DNA from: Zygnema cylindricum
Lineage: Eukaryota; Streptophyta; Zygnematophyceae; Zygnematales; Zygnemataceae
Reading direction: 5' to 3'
NCBI GenBank assembly: GCA_037447655.1
Contig: JBBHKE010003248.1
Span: 1 to 64,000 of the forward strand
Length of the DNA: 64,000 nucleotides
Under the pieces are notes generated by a model that saw only the letters and a list, made by a program, of their open reading frames with translations, was not told where the DNA came from and ran no database searches. The translations under genes and the position numbers were made by a program. The first letter of the stretch is position 1, and each line of letters begins with the position of its first letter. This document shows positions 32,639-43,893 of the stretch, in pieces.

Positions 32639-35251
32639 TCTGGCAACCTCGTGATGCTCCTAGTTGTAGAAGGGAGTCCATAGTGAAAGAGAGTCCAGAG
32701 TGGGTCCCAACTGTTGGAAGGGGAGATTCCATGTCAGCAATTTTGAGGAAGAAAAGGGAAACTACCACTCCATGATATGCGGAGAATAATGCCAGTTATT
32801 GGAAGGCAAATTTGCATGTGCAGTTTTTGGAATACCAGCGATACATGGGAGTGGAACATATCTATTGGTATGACACAGCCCATTCCGAGGAAGAATTCAT
32901 GGTAGGTTTTACCTCTAATATGGCAATTCTTTATCCTATCAGAAGCATTTGGCCGTCTTTGATTCAGATAGACTTTTAGACACGTTGGTAGTCATGCATA
33001 AGTTGCTCATTTTTGTGGAGGTCAAGATTTTTTACTCTTAACTTGTGTTAACAGTTTTTGGGTCTCTCTGGCCCCGAGTGTCAGCTTTACCGCTAGTAGG
33101 AACAGACGATTAATGCCTTTGAATGTTTGTGTAAATATTTGTAAATGCCTTCGTTTATTTATCCACTGTTAATTTGCAAGAATTTGAGTCTGTTGTTGAC
33201 AATTCTATCTGATTTTTTTGCTTGCCTGAGATTCTACACTTATGCCAGTTCTTTTGTCTGCCCTACTGTGGGATGCAGGAGGGTATTCTGAGATTTTACA
33301 CTGATATCGGTTTTGTCACATACAACATTACGTGTCTTGCAGGAGGAGGGTCTCAAGGTTTATATTGATGCTGGTTACATCACGTACTACCGGTTTCATG
33401 ACCTCAAGGGACCTGAAGAAGACATTCACTTCGAACAGGATGAGAGTTATGGACACTTTTTCCAGGTGGGTGTTAACTATTTGTGAAGCTCTGGTAAATT
33501 CTTTGCATAGGTTTTCTTTACAACTCTTGTCATTGAAGTATTCTCCCTGGTATTAGTACCACACTTATATGCTCTTAGTTCGACTTTGAGGTTTGAAAAT
33601 TAAAATGAAATTTACGCGAGTTTAACAGTGAGCATAGCGACTTGTGTGCAGAATCACCAAGAAGAATCGACATGGGTGACTATCTGCGATGTCGATGAGT
33701 ATTTTTTTATGCCTGGGGATACCGCTCCCAAATTCTTGTCCCGCCTCCTACAATATGAATTTCCCATAGGGGATGCATCTCAAGATGCGTTTACGCAGGT
33801 ATGTTTCAAAAATCTTAAAGCAGGCAGTTTTGTTGAGTTATCACTTGGTAGGTGGCGATGGTCGATGCAAACATCACACTTACCTTTTCCATGTTAAAAG
33901 TTTGCTACGCCAAGGACTTGAGCCTTTCCTTGTCAATTTCTATTTTTTAGGTTGGGAAAACCCTCCATCATATTTGAATCAGGATGCAAGGGGTATGATT
34001 TGTCAGGCATGCAAAATGTTTTGCCGGCATCTAGTTAGAATCTGAGAACCTCTTTAGGAATTAGCCTGAAACTGTTAAGTAAAACCTTGCAGCTGAAACC
34101 AATTAGAACCTCATTTTGAAAGCATGAAATAGTTTAAGCCCAAAATCTTTGAAATCAGTCTGAAATGAGGTTGTCAGTAGTCATTTAAACAATTGAAGTC
34201 TGAGGAAACTCGTCATGAAGGACTTCTGTCTGAACCCAAATATGGATGGATGATTGGGAGCAGTTGGTGGTTCCCTGTATGAGCTTTCTTGGAGCTCCTA
34301 AAAAGGATTTACCTGCTCTTTTGATAGAGAGATACCAGCGTCGGTTACCGGAACCAGAGCCAAAATTTCGGAGACCAAAACTGATTCTTCGACCAGCCGC
34401 ATGGTTGCGACTAATGAAGAGGAATCCCCATAGTATGGTAATGAAATGGGGGCAAAAATATTTCCCAGATGCAACCCATCTCCGGTTTAACCACTACTGG
34501 GGAGGCCGACTGACGGACTTCAGGCCAGAGACAGACTCGGATGTTAAGGACCTTGTGGCTGACGACAGCATGAATGTAAGGGAGACAAACTTACTCAATT
34601 TTCTGCTGATTCGGGCAAAGCCTCTAGTGGTTATTGTCTTGCAACCCAGCTCCCCAAGAATTGATTCTCTCAGGTTATGCGCAGTCTCGCGTTTTTCCGA
34701 CTGTCAATTGGGAATCGTTCTATGCACAATGTTGCTTGAGCTTTTAAAGCATAAAATATTAAAATTAAAGTTAAGGTGGCACTTTCTCAATGAGAGACCC
34801 CAGCCATCTTGCCTTTTCTTGTAAATAATGAAACAGAATTTAGATTGTTTGGACTTCCAATAATTGTTTCAGTAAGCAAAAAGTCAGATATGTATTTTAC
34901 AATGTGTCAAAAACTGTCTGCAACAACCTTGACAAAGTAATCTTAGTTATCGTGTTGCTTTGAGTTCCATATAGTAGGACATTTAAGACTGTTGCTGTAT
35001 GGCGAGCAAATCTAGTTTTTTGAAGTCAATTTTGCTTTACCTTGTCATAACTCCAAGAAGATGCTGATCCTGACGTTTGCTATGGGGAAAAATGGAAACA
35101 GCCGATTGCATCTGCTCTGTGGGAGAAGCTGTCATTTGGACTCGGTGAAATGCAGAGACTAAAAGTCGATACTCAAATTAAGCGGTTGGTACAGGCCGCA
35201 GACAGGATGGAGGCGACAATTAAAAGTCTTCTAAAGCTACCGCCAAGGTAA
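32639..35251 (+). CDS. GT92 (DUF23) glycosyltransferase-like gene 2, possibly broken
   Basis: Exons supported by GT-AG sites and matching phases are (..)32776-32901, 33343-33465, 33652-33798 and 34264-34575, with a last exon near 35058-35251 (TAA stop). The peptide runs AENNASYWKANLHVQFLEY then MGVEHIYWYDTAHS, GLKVYIDAGYITYYRFHD, WVTICDVDEYFFMPG (DxD at 33688-33696), LLIERYQRR, PKLILRP and LRFNHYWGG, in GT92 order. GT92 enzymes, such as plant galactan synthases, transfer sugars in the Golgi. Exon 32824-32901 equals the gene 1 exon in length and phase, so the pair is a tandem duplication. A TGA (32773-32775) interrupts a frame open from 32639, and the junction to the last exon is one base out of phase. 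It may be a pseudogene or have unrecognised introns. Confidence 0.65.
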
Positions 35252-35266
35252 GCATCAAGCGTATGG

Positions 35267-35432
35267 TACACTGTGAATAGCAATTTAGCATTAATAACAC
35301 TAAGTCGATGTCACGTCCGTTTTGGTAAATCCTTGAAAATTGTCCATGTCGCTCAGGCCTAAATTAGAGTTAATAACACTGAAATAACCCCCATGCTGTA
35401 TATTCCTCTACTCTTATAGCAATTACGTTGTA
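35267..35432. mobile_element. Probable MITE just downstream of GT92-like gene 2
   Basis: The left end TACACTGTGAATAGCAATTT and the complement of the right end TACAACGTAATTGCTATAAG are diverged inverted repeats of the family at 7010-7208. It starts 15 bp after the stop codon, so it would be within the 3' UTR. Confidence 0.45.
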
Positions 35433-36963
35433 GTGGCTCTTTTGTTGTGAGGGTTTAGTAGGAAATGTTTGTCAAATGTTTCATAACATGCAACAGGATG
35501 TGCATTTCAGAGTGTTGTTTTTGCATGCAGGGAATGGTTTTTGAATGTGGTTAATTGGATCTTTTAGTTGTTACTTCTGTTTCATGTCAAAATCATGACT
35601 GCTTTCTTCTATTATTCACTTGAGTACTTTGCTACCCACTCTGTAATTCTCTTTCCATCTTTATTAGGACCATTATGTGTCTAAGTGTAAAGCCATATCA
35701 TTTTGTCCACATTTTGGATGCCACTCTTTTGTGCTGCTGGAGCTTGCTCTGTACTTATTTTGTACTCTTTCAGTGATGTCAGAATTGAACATTTTTGGAG
35801 CGAAGAGATTTTGCAGTTAGTAGAAGAAGTTTTGATGTTAATGAAAGAAGTTTTGTCGTTAATGAAGAAATTTTGAAGTTAATGAACGGGATTTCACCTT
35901 GAATTGAACAAGTTTTGCAGTTTACTGGGAGAGATTTTGCAGTTAATGGAAGAATTTTTGCAACTACCGGGTATAAGCTGTTTAGTTAATGCTGAAAAGT
36001 GGTTTGTGGTTTTTCCTATTGCAGATTGTACGAGTCTTAAGATTTTTGCCGAAAGTTGAATCATCTTCACATGCGACAAGTTCTAGACAAATCGAGGTAT
36101 AATGCAACTTAATGATCGGAAATTTCTTGAGAATTTGGGAGTGAAAACGGTCCTGAACCAATAGATACAGAACTTAGGACAAGTAACAAAATTTTGCCTG
36201 TTAAGTAATTACTTAGGGCCGTAACAAATTGTTGGTGTATGTAACTCTTGAAGTAATAATAAATTATTGATTTTTATTTTTATTTTTGTTCAGGAATAGC
36301 GTGTCAAAAAGGGAACTTGAGGCCTAGAGATGCTGAAGAGTTGCTTATAGAAACGTCTATCATCTGGTAACTAAGAATTAGTATTCGGTCGGAAAATAAT
36401 TGGAATTGACGATTCATTCCACACGGAAGATTAAAATTTGCATTTTTCAACGTTTTTATGTGTGTGCATGTTACAGTGGTTTTTCTTACAGTATTTGGTT
36501 TGACAGGAACCTGCTCTGTTTAAACGTTTGTAGACGTTACAATGCATTTGCCGATACTTTAGTGAATGTAATGACCGAGTTTTTGTAAATGTATCTATTG
36601 CTATTTTCTGTCTTGATTACACTTCTAAGACTTCAGCAAATCATATGCAAATGTACATTTTTGCTACGATTACATCTCAAATTATGCTCATAGGATTAGC
36701 TGTACACTAAGTTTCAAGGTAAAAAAAGGCAAGATAAATTAAAAAAGCACGATGGTAAACCATCTGAGTCCGGGGGTACAAAAGGGGTTGCATGGCCAAA
36801 ACTGAAAAAAGGAATTGGTAGAAAGATTAAAAGGGACAGTGTGATGCCATTAGAGTACTACAAATGAAGTTGTAATAGAAAAATAAAACTTGATAAAGAC
36901 TCAGAAACCGATCCAAATTATAACAACATAAAACCGATTAAAATAGTTTATTAGCACGTAAAC
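35433..36963. other. 3' flank of GT92-like gene 2
   Basis: No gene is recognised. A loose array of GTTAATGAAAGAAGTTTTG-like units of about 25-30 bp runs at 35805-35975. The remainder is AT-rich unique sequence. Confidence 0.4.
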
Positions 36964-37181
36964 TACACCGCCAATCACTATTAGCGTAGAAATTTCTTTA
37001 GCGTATACGAATAATTAGCGTGGTTTACGCTAATTGGGAATTTGGAAATTTTCGAAGAAATCCTTTACCCAAATTAGGAATTAGGGTTTTTTTAAATAGT
37101 GTGGATAATTCTATTTGAGAATTAAAAAAAAAAAGCGGGGCGGGATAAGCGTACAAAACGCTAATAGCGATTGGCGGTGTA
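36964..37181. mobile_element. MITE, TACACCGCCAATCRCTATTAG family
   Basis: The terminal inverted repeats TACACCGCCAATCACTATTA (left) and, as complement, TACACCGCCAATCGCTATTA (right) bound 218 bp of AT-rich sequence without coding capacity. This is the best-preserved member of the family, with one mismatch in 20. Confidence 0.8.
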
Positions 37182-38639
37182 CACTATTACAACACTGCCC
37201 ACGTAACGAAGACCTTTGAAATATGTGCTTGGGTCACTATATCAACCATGCTTGATGAAGGATGTTGCTTTGGGAGGTTTTAGAGATCTTGAATAACTAA
37301 TATCACCATAGAAGAATAGAAATAGATTGATGAATCTAATTCAAATATTAATAAATGTTAACGAAGGGACTCGATTTTCATATCTCGAAAGATTGTCGAC
37401 CATGCCATATGGTGCCAATGCATGAATCGTACCTTGGAGTGGTTGTGGATGACGAGGTACTAGACTTGTGTACATGGTCTAAAATATTCCCACACAAACC
37501 AAAAAGAAAAGTAATAGCCAGAGAGGGCACTCAACATGCCCAAAAGCTAGAGTCAACTGTTTTTTCATATGACAACAATCGCCTTGTCTTCCTAGTTGGT
37601 AGACTAGGTAATGACAGCCGAACTGTACTCCATTGGTCATCCTAAGAACAAAAGAAGTGGTTCAATAGGTTCAATTCTAACTAAACAAGTTAAAATAAAA
37701 TCACATACATTCTTGTACATGAAAGAAACGTGCCTTTACATGATAGTCCACACTATAGTCCCGGTACATGGCAGACGAGCATTACTTAAAAAACTGCAAT
37801 GTAAACCATTTGAGTACATGGGAACATAGGAAACGAACAACAAGAAATATACTGAAAAACCGAAAATAGGAAAAACAAACTTATCGGAAAGGGACAAACA
37901 ACAAAGACAGACAAACTAAGTACAACCAAGGAGAAATAACACAAAACCAAAAATAGTCGAAAAAACCTTAACAAAAAACACCCAAACAATCCCCAACAAA
38001 AAATTGAAACCCAGGAAAACAACACCGTAAATTCCCTAAGTCCGGTGGAGAACCCTTAGGGAGATCCGGGAAGCCCATTGGGTCATAAAACGTTCGATTT
38101 CGGGTTCATCAAACTCTCATTTCGTGCGATTTGCATCACCTAGCTGAAAACTTAGCAAAAGGAATAATAATGAGGCCGTGTCTCCATGTAATTGAAACTT
38201 AGCGCACTTACTTTGTTTTTTAGCGCAGATTCGGCGGACCCGGAATTCAGGGGTCCTAACAACAAGATTGTTACTTAGAGGTGTGACGATTGTAAAGCTG
38301 TCAACATCTACAATCTGTGATAACACACATTATTTTTTGTAGCTGCTTGTGATGTCGCATGACTTTTCGTGGCATTGTAGACGTACCGCCTCCCAGCCTG
38401 TGTCGTTTCACGGTTGAAGAAGATGCACTTTGCCTTTGCTTCTCCTGTCATCTCGACGTGAAATGGCATCGGAATTTTGAGACACTTGGCAAATTAGAAT
38501 CCGTACCAAGCCCAAACGGACAAAACAAACAAAAAATGTGTATTATGTACCTTAACTCAAACGGACAGAACATAGTGAATCGTGCACTTTTCGTCGTCGC
38601 TTGAATTCGCTTGAAATTTTTGGAAATTTTTTTACAAGT
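37182..38639. other. Unassigned stretch
   Basis: A 96-codon frame at 37355-37645 (starting MLTKGLDFHISKDC) and a following one have no motif I recognise. An A-rich, C-rich stretch (37800-38030) is low complexity. A fragment at 38180-38235 resembles the TAACTTTGTTTTTTAGCG part of dispersed repeat X. Confidence 0.35.
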
Positions 38640-38915
38640 GCGAATACGTGTTCCTATTTGTTTTTCAAAAATACTTTGTTTTAGAACACATCGCTCATGT
38701 GTTTTAAAAAAATGTTTGAAGATGACGTTTTTTGTCGAAGAACAAAAGTCAAAAGACGACAACACGTAGTACATCCTAAATTCAATGATGACGCAAAATG
38801 TACTGCTCCTTTTTTCTATTTTTTTGTACGGTTGAAACTTACGCGGTACGACACTAAGTTTTAGGGGGAAACAATAGAAAACCCTTACTTTGGCACATGG
38901 AGACGTAACCTGAGG
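38640..38915 (-). repeat. Dispersed repeat Y copy
   Basis: The complement matches 3800-4050, including CCATGTGNCNAAGT, the CTAAAACTTAGTGTCGTAC block, GCGTCATTNT and GTCGTCTTNTG. Unknown class; no coding content is recognised. Confidence 0.55.
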
Positions 38916-39129
38916 CGACCACGGACAAATAACAAACAGCCCGTCCACCAAATTGTCACAAAGTCACGTGTCTTGTGCCCATTTGTTGGGGGAGAGCTAT
39001 CCACGTGTCACTATGCCAATGGGGTTTGAGCGGCCGGCGCCACGCCACAAGCCCTAAGATAGAGTCAAATTTCAAATTTTAGACAAAGCGTGACGCTACG
39101 AAGAATAATAGCTGGCAAAGCCGAAAGTG

Positions 39130-39680
39130 ATTTGTTGTTTCTGCGTTTCATCACGTACATTGTTGTTTTCGAGTGGATATGTTCCTCGTGACAAAAATCT
39201 GCCAAAATCCGTACAAATGGGAAGCGTGCATAAAGTGGACATGTGAAGCTGACGCGTGTACTGGTTTATAAGTTACTAAGGGTACTTTCGCATGTAACCG
39301 AAAAACAGTCTTGTAACTTTGTTTTTTAGCGAAGATTTCTCGTACAACTTTTAGAGCATTCGGATGTAAACGCAAATAACTTTACTTAAAAATGTGACTT
39401 ACGTAGACGTGTACGAAATAGTGTGACAGATGAAGTGGTACAAAAAATGAGGCGAAACTTCCACTCGGCTTCAATTGAGGCATCTCTCCACACGCTGACA
39501 ATTTTTGTATTCTCTGTACGCCACATTGTCGACGCGGAGGCTTTCAGCACATTGTCGTGCTGATCACGCCACAGAACACCCTTCTCTTCTCTACCATGTC
39601 GTGTCTTTTTACTTTCCACCATCCACTTCACCATTCTTGCAAAAACGGATTCAAAGCATATCAACATAGTGTAATGAAAT
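39130..39680 (+). repeat. Dispersed repeat X, uninterrupted copy
   Basis: Positions 39275-39400 match 3660-3790 and the complement of 8985-9115. Positions 39400-39560 match the complement of 7640-7796. The ACGTAGACGTGTAC stretch at 39401-39414 is the pre-insertion version of the site occupied by the solo LTR at 7797-8979. Confidence 0.65.
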
Positions 39681-39869
39681 AGGGAAGGACGGCAAACATT
39701 TATTTATTGTCTTCTATACATCAATGTATGTTCAAACTTACATGTGATATTGGCAAATGTTGTTGGGTAATGAAAACAGAATATTGCAAAAGGAGTTTAA
39801 ACACATTATATGTCTCAAAAGCCAAAGATGTAACGTGAAATAAACGAGGAAAAACAATTTACATATGTA

Positions 39870-40325
39870 ATTTTTTGCTCGTTTTTACTGTAGAACTGTT
39901 CACAATCAGAAATATTTTGTTAATTTCAGTTTAATGCACTGTAGTTTTCCTCTTGTTGTGACTTTTCTAGAGCTTTCAATCTGAACTATTTTCTTATTTT
40001 CGGTTCAGTACACACTTTGACACTATTTCATGGTTATTTTCGGCTCATTATAATTGTTTGAACAGTTTACAATCTGAATTGTATTTCCTTTTTCAGTATT
40101 CCTCCATTCAGTTTGATACGCAGTTTTGACACTATTTCAAGGTTGTTTTCGCTCATTGTAAACTTACAACTGTTTGAACAACTTACAATGTGAACTAATT
40201 TCCTATTTACAGTTTAGTACTTACAGTTTAGTACACAGTTTTCACAATATATCATGGTTGCTTTCGGCTCATTATAAACTGAACTACATTCTAAACATGA
40301 ACTAAACATTATACTCTTTTATTTG
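39870..40325. repeat. Tandem repeat of about 110-120 bp, 3-4 copies
   Basis: Repeated blocks of TTTCAGTTNAGTACACANTTT, GACACTATTTCATGGTTNTTTTCG, CTCATTATAA and GAACNNTTTACAATCTGAA recur three to four times with drift. No gene. Confidence 0.7.
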
Positions 40326-40642
40326 ATATATTGACATTAAATGTTGTTAAAAAAGGAAATTAAATTGAAATCAACAGGTTGTTGCTTTTATTTTGGGGTG
40401 CATTTATAGACGAAAGTGGAATTCATGGTATTAGGAAAGCAACATGTTTCATACATGAAATTCATCTCAACTTCCACACTTACGCAAGTGAAACTAACAT
40501 AGATTAATAAAAGGTGAAATTGGAATATAACATCGAAATATGCCTACTCAATATTAGAAACTGTATGGATTTTAACATTAAAAGTTGCCAATATTTTTCA
40601 GGGTGGGTCAAGAACAGAAGAAGCAACATTTGGTGATGATAA

Positions 40643-40652
40643 NNNNNNNNNN
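40643..40652. other. Assembly gap (10 N)
   Basis: Ten N characters mark a sequencing gap of unknown true size. Linkage of the left and right halves of the window depends on it. Confidence 1.
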
Positions 40653-40932
40653 GTAAATAGACGTTGACAAATGCCCTCTGTATCTAGGTCATTACATTTT
40701 CATGTCTAATGCCATGCCTATTCTTTGTTTATGGCGTGTAAATTAAGAAATCGTTTTGCTTATGGCGCGTCCATAAATAATGCCGATGCTAATTTACACT
40801 TAAAGTAGCCTGCCGGCCTTAATTACGGCACTAGCGCCTTCTCCTAAAGCCGTCAAAATCCAGTAGCGGTATAGCTTACTGTGCACCGTCTTACTGTAAT
40901 CTAGCGCTCTTGAGGCTCCTAATTCTTTCGGA
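40653..40932. other. Unassigned stretch after the gap
   Basis: No gene or repeat is recognised here. It ends where the truncated copia LTR becomes alignable. Confidence 0.4.
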
Positions 40933-41688
40933 GCCAATCAGATTACACTTCTGTACACCAAAGTACATCTGCCGGTGTACTTTCTATACGGACACTGTAC
41001 GAGATGGCCTAAATGTCGACACGTGGTATATCCAGATTCGCTTTCTTAATCCTCGGAGTTCTCGCGATCTAATGTCATTCTGCCACGTGTCATTCGATAT
41101 GGCGATGACCTAAAACTGCCGAAATCCTCTTCCGCGATCACGGCATTAATTCCGGCCGTCCGATGAAATTCACATTTAATCGTAGCCGTAATAAATACCT
41201 GCGCGGTATTCGTTTTGCTAAAGAATTAAATGTGCGGTATTTGTTTCTTATCCGTACCGTAATCTGTACTTTTACATTACTGGATCTATGTCTCCCGTAA
41301 ACAGTTGCAGATAAATGAATTATCCTACGCGGTAATGTTTAACTAAATACCAAACCCTACAATACGTAACACTAGGTCTAGACTTAACAAATAAGGCTAC
41401 TGATTATCGGCTGTTTACTGTCCGGCAGGTATCAGGATCAAATCTTGGGAGCATCACATATCCTTTTAGTAAATAAACCCCTAACGGTAAATAAACTAAT
41501 ATATATATTTCGCGTAAACCTCTGGATAGCCTAGGTAGCCATGGCTTTAGCTTCCTCTCGAATTTCTCAGTGACTGCGACAAGTTTGAGAGTTGGAGAGA
41601 GAAGTTAGAAGTAGATTGCCTTGGCTTCTTTCTATATTTCTATTTAGACCTAGAAAATTCTTGAAACGGACCATTAATTTCTAAAACA
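40933..41688 (-). repeat. Truncated copia A-type LTR
   Basis: From AGCCAATCAGATTACAC rightwards this aligns with the U3 part of the other LTRs. Shared parts are the TGCCGGTGTACTTT block, ACGTGTC motifs, TTAATCGTAGCCGTAATAAA, GCGCGGTATT, and the final TTTCTAAAACA (coding start TGTTTTAGAAATT). The roughly 310 bp that would carry U5 are missing. No internal region follows on either side, so it is a degraded solo LTR. Confidence 0.75.
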
Positions 41689-41866
41689 CCGATGGTTTGT
41701 CGTCACCAATGTGGGAAAACACTACTGCGCCGTTGCGCATTTCTGTTAGCGCAGCGATACTTTGACGGCACTGCGATAACACTGTGTTTTGGTGGTTGCG
41801 CAACCTTAACGCTTTGGTTTGGTAACATCGCCGCTGTGTTTCTTCGCCGCATTGCTAATATGATTG

Positions 41867-42100
41867 CTATGGTTGCGACACTGCGATTCGCTCATCTATC
41901 GCGTCCGCTGTGATTGCCCTTCTGGTTAAGTCGAGTGTCCTCACTTTGCTGAAATCGGCGCTGCAACTCTGGTGAATGCAGATCGACCTCGCCACCCAAG
42001 AATCGTCCTTAATTATGTAGCCTTTCCAACGCACCAAATATTGGCTAGAGGTAGAATTTCGAGAGGGACGAGACTGAAGGATTTTTTCCACCTCATACAC
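41867..42100 (-). pseudogene. Gypsy integrase C-terminal chromodomain
   Basis: YEVEKILQSR, QYLVRWKGY and DDSW follow the chromodomain pattern with its aromatic residues (Y, W, and the W of DDSW). Such domains direct chromovirus integration to modified histones. It is connected by a frameshift to the upstream integrase tail. Confidence 0.85.
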
Positions 42101-42594
42101 GTCCGATGTGCCGCGAATGGGAGGTCAAGGGGTATTCGGTCGTCGATTGGGGAAAATCGAGTTGGGGTCGCAAAATGGTTTGAGAATGGAAACATGGAAG
42201 ATATTGTGGATATGCCAACCTTCGGTATATCGAAATTATAAGCCACCTCTCCCACCCGTGAAAGAACCTTGAATGGGCGCATGAATTTCGGTGCCAATTT
42301 CTTGGAGAGGGCACCTGGTAATGACAAGTGTGCCATGTTAAGGAAAAATTTATCTCCCACACTGAATGCAATGTCTTTTCGGTGTGTTTCGGCTTGCGAC
42401 TTTTGATGGTCTTTTGCAAGCTGGAGTGCTTTTGCCGCCTTTTCTAGATTCACGTGCAACGCTTTGGCAAAATCCAGAGTCGCGGGTGTAGAGCAATCCG
42501 TTGCCAATAAATTTTGGGGGAGGGTTGGCTGTCGCTCATTGAGGGAAAATGGTGTAGCATTAGTGGAAGAGTGCACCGCACTGTTATACGCCAC
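42013..42594 (-). pseudogene. Gypsy integrase C-terminal region with GPY/F-like module
   Basis: AYNSAVHSSTNATPFSLN is the end of the catalytic core region. FMRPFKVLSRVGEVAYNFDIP resembles the GPY/F module (GPFKV...GxxAYxLxLP), with the Gly replaced by Arg. The frame runs past the module before shifting to the chromodomain frame. Confidence 0.8.
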
Positions 42595-42650
42595 CTCAAT
42601 TGCAGTTAAATGGTTAACCTAATCCGTTTGGTGCACCGAGACATAAGCTC

Positions 42651-43439
42651 TTAAGCCTCTTCCAAAGTCCGATTCACTCTTTCGGTCTGACCGTCGGTCT
42701 GAGGGTGGTAAGCTGTTGTCATGGCCAACTGCGTCCCACATAGCTTTAACAGGCTCCTCCAAAAGTGGCTCACAAATTTTCGATCACGGTCGCTGACGAT
42801 CCTTTTCGCGAGGCCGTGATGGCGGAATATCTCCTGAAAGAATAAGTCTGCCACATCTCGCGCTGTGGTTGTGGTTTTTGTGGGTAGGAAATGGGCCATT
42901 TTCATCAAATAATCCACAACGATGAAGATAGAGTCATAGCCTTCCCGAATCAACAAAAGAGCCACGATGAATTCTATCGAAATCGCCTCCCAAGGAACCG
43001 TTGGTATCGGAAGGGGTTGTAACAGACCCTGTTGCCCTGACTCTGATTTACTCCTATTAGAAGAGTCACACGTCCGAACATATTCCGCAATGTCTTGAGT
43101 CATGTTCGGCCAATAATACGCCTCAGCGACATGTGCCGTTGTTTTGTCCCGCCCGAAATGTCCACCTAGCGGTTTGTCATGACTCATTTTAAGTATCGAG
43201 TGACCTAACTCCTGGTTTGTCGGAACGTAAAGTCTCGTTGTGTGGCTTGGTGTGTACCGCCACATACCATTGGCGGTTCGAACTAATACCTTCCGTTTAA
43301 GGAGTTCTTTGATTGTCTCGTCTTCATCGTATGCGGCTTTGATCTTACTAATCCACTCTTTGTCCACTTGTACCGTACTAGTCACTGCGTTGAGTTTCGT
43401 ATCCAGCGCTGCGCCCGACGTTGCGGTGTTCTTTTTCAC
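42651..43439 (-). pseudogene. Gypsy integrase, catalytic residues altered
   Basis: The 262-codon frame holds an N-terminal zinc module (SHDKPLGGHFGRDKT, then CDSS where CxxC is expected, S127). The catalytic core has E156 (SIEFI) where the first catalytic Asp is normal, D217 (VSDRDRKF) and E253 (QTERVNRT), the last two 35 residues apart. Loss of the second zinc Cys and the D-to-E change argue against activity. A TAG after TLEEA breaks the link to the downstream tail. Confidence 0.9.
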
Positions 43440-43469
43440 CGAGACTGCGTTCCCATCTTGAGATGCCTG

Positions 43470-43893
43470 CGATTGTTACTCTATTATTAGCGTAGTAACT
43501 GCGGGTCTTCTTCACAGCGCATTCGCCGGGTTTGTCTTGCCCGATTTATATTCAATAGTTAATTCTAGTCCGAAAGTCTGAAGAAATGTCATCCATCGAA
43601 CCTCTTTCTTCGACAACTTTGGTTGTGTCATGAGATATTGCAGGGCGTGGTGATCGGTGATGATTGTGATCCGCTTCCCTTGGACGTAACATTTCCAAAC
43701 TTCCAGCGCATTAACTATGGTGATTGTCTCCTTTTCGGGTGGCCAAGTTAAGCTCTGGTGCCTTTAGTTTTTTGTCGTAGGCAATGGGTAGAAGGCCCTT
43801 TCCTTGATCCTCCATAAGGATTGCTCCAATAGCAGTATCGATGGCGTTGGTGATTATCGTCGAAGGTAAGTACGCGTCGGGAATAGCTAACAC
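43470..43893 (-). pseudogene. Gypsy RNase H remnant
   Basis: Sequence equivalent to the RNase H start reads IITNAIDTAIGAIL, where the usual first catalytic Asp (TDAS) is Asn. LLPIAYDKKLKAPELNLATRK follows. A frameshift near 43735 leads to sequence encoding a DHHAL-like segment near 43650. Dead copy. Confidence 0.75.

Noticed and set aside
32773-32775. Selenocysteine or programmed readthrough at the TGA in gene 2
   Set aside because: No SECIS-like or readthrough context was identified. A nonsense mutation or a missed intron is simpler.
34444-34474. 31-nt GT...AG intron within the 34264-34575 exon of gene 2
   Set aside because: It is too short, not a multiple of three, and the reading frame is continuous and GT92-like through it.
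37355-37645. 96-codon frame as a gene
   Set aside because: No recognisable domain or splice context and no support from duplication. Left as unassigned sequence.
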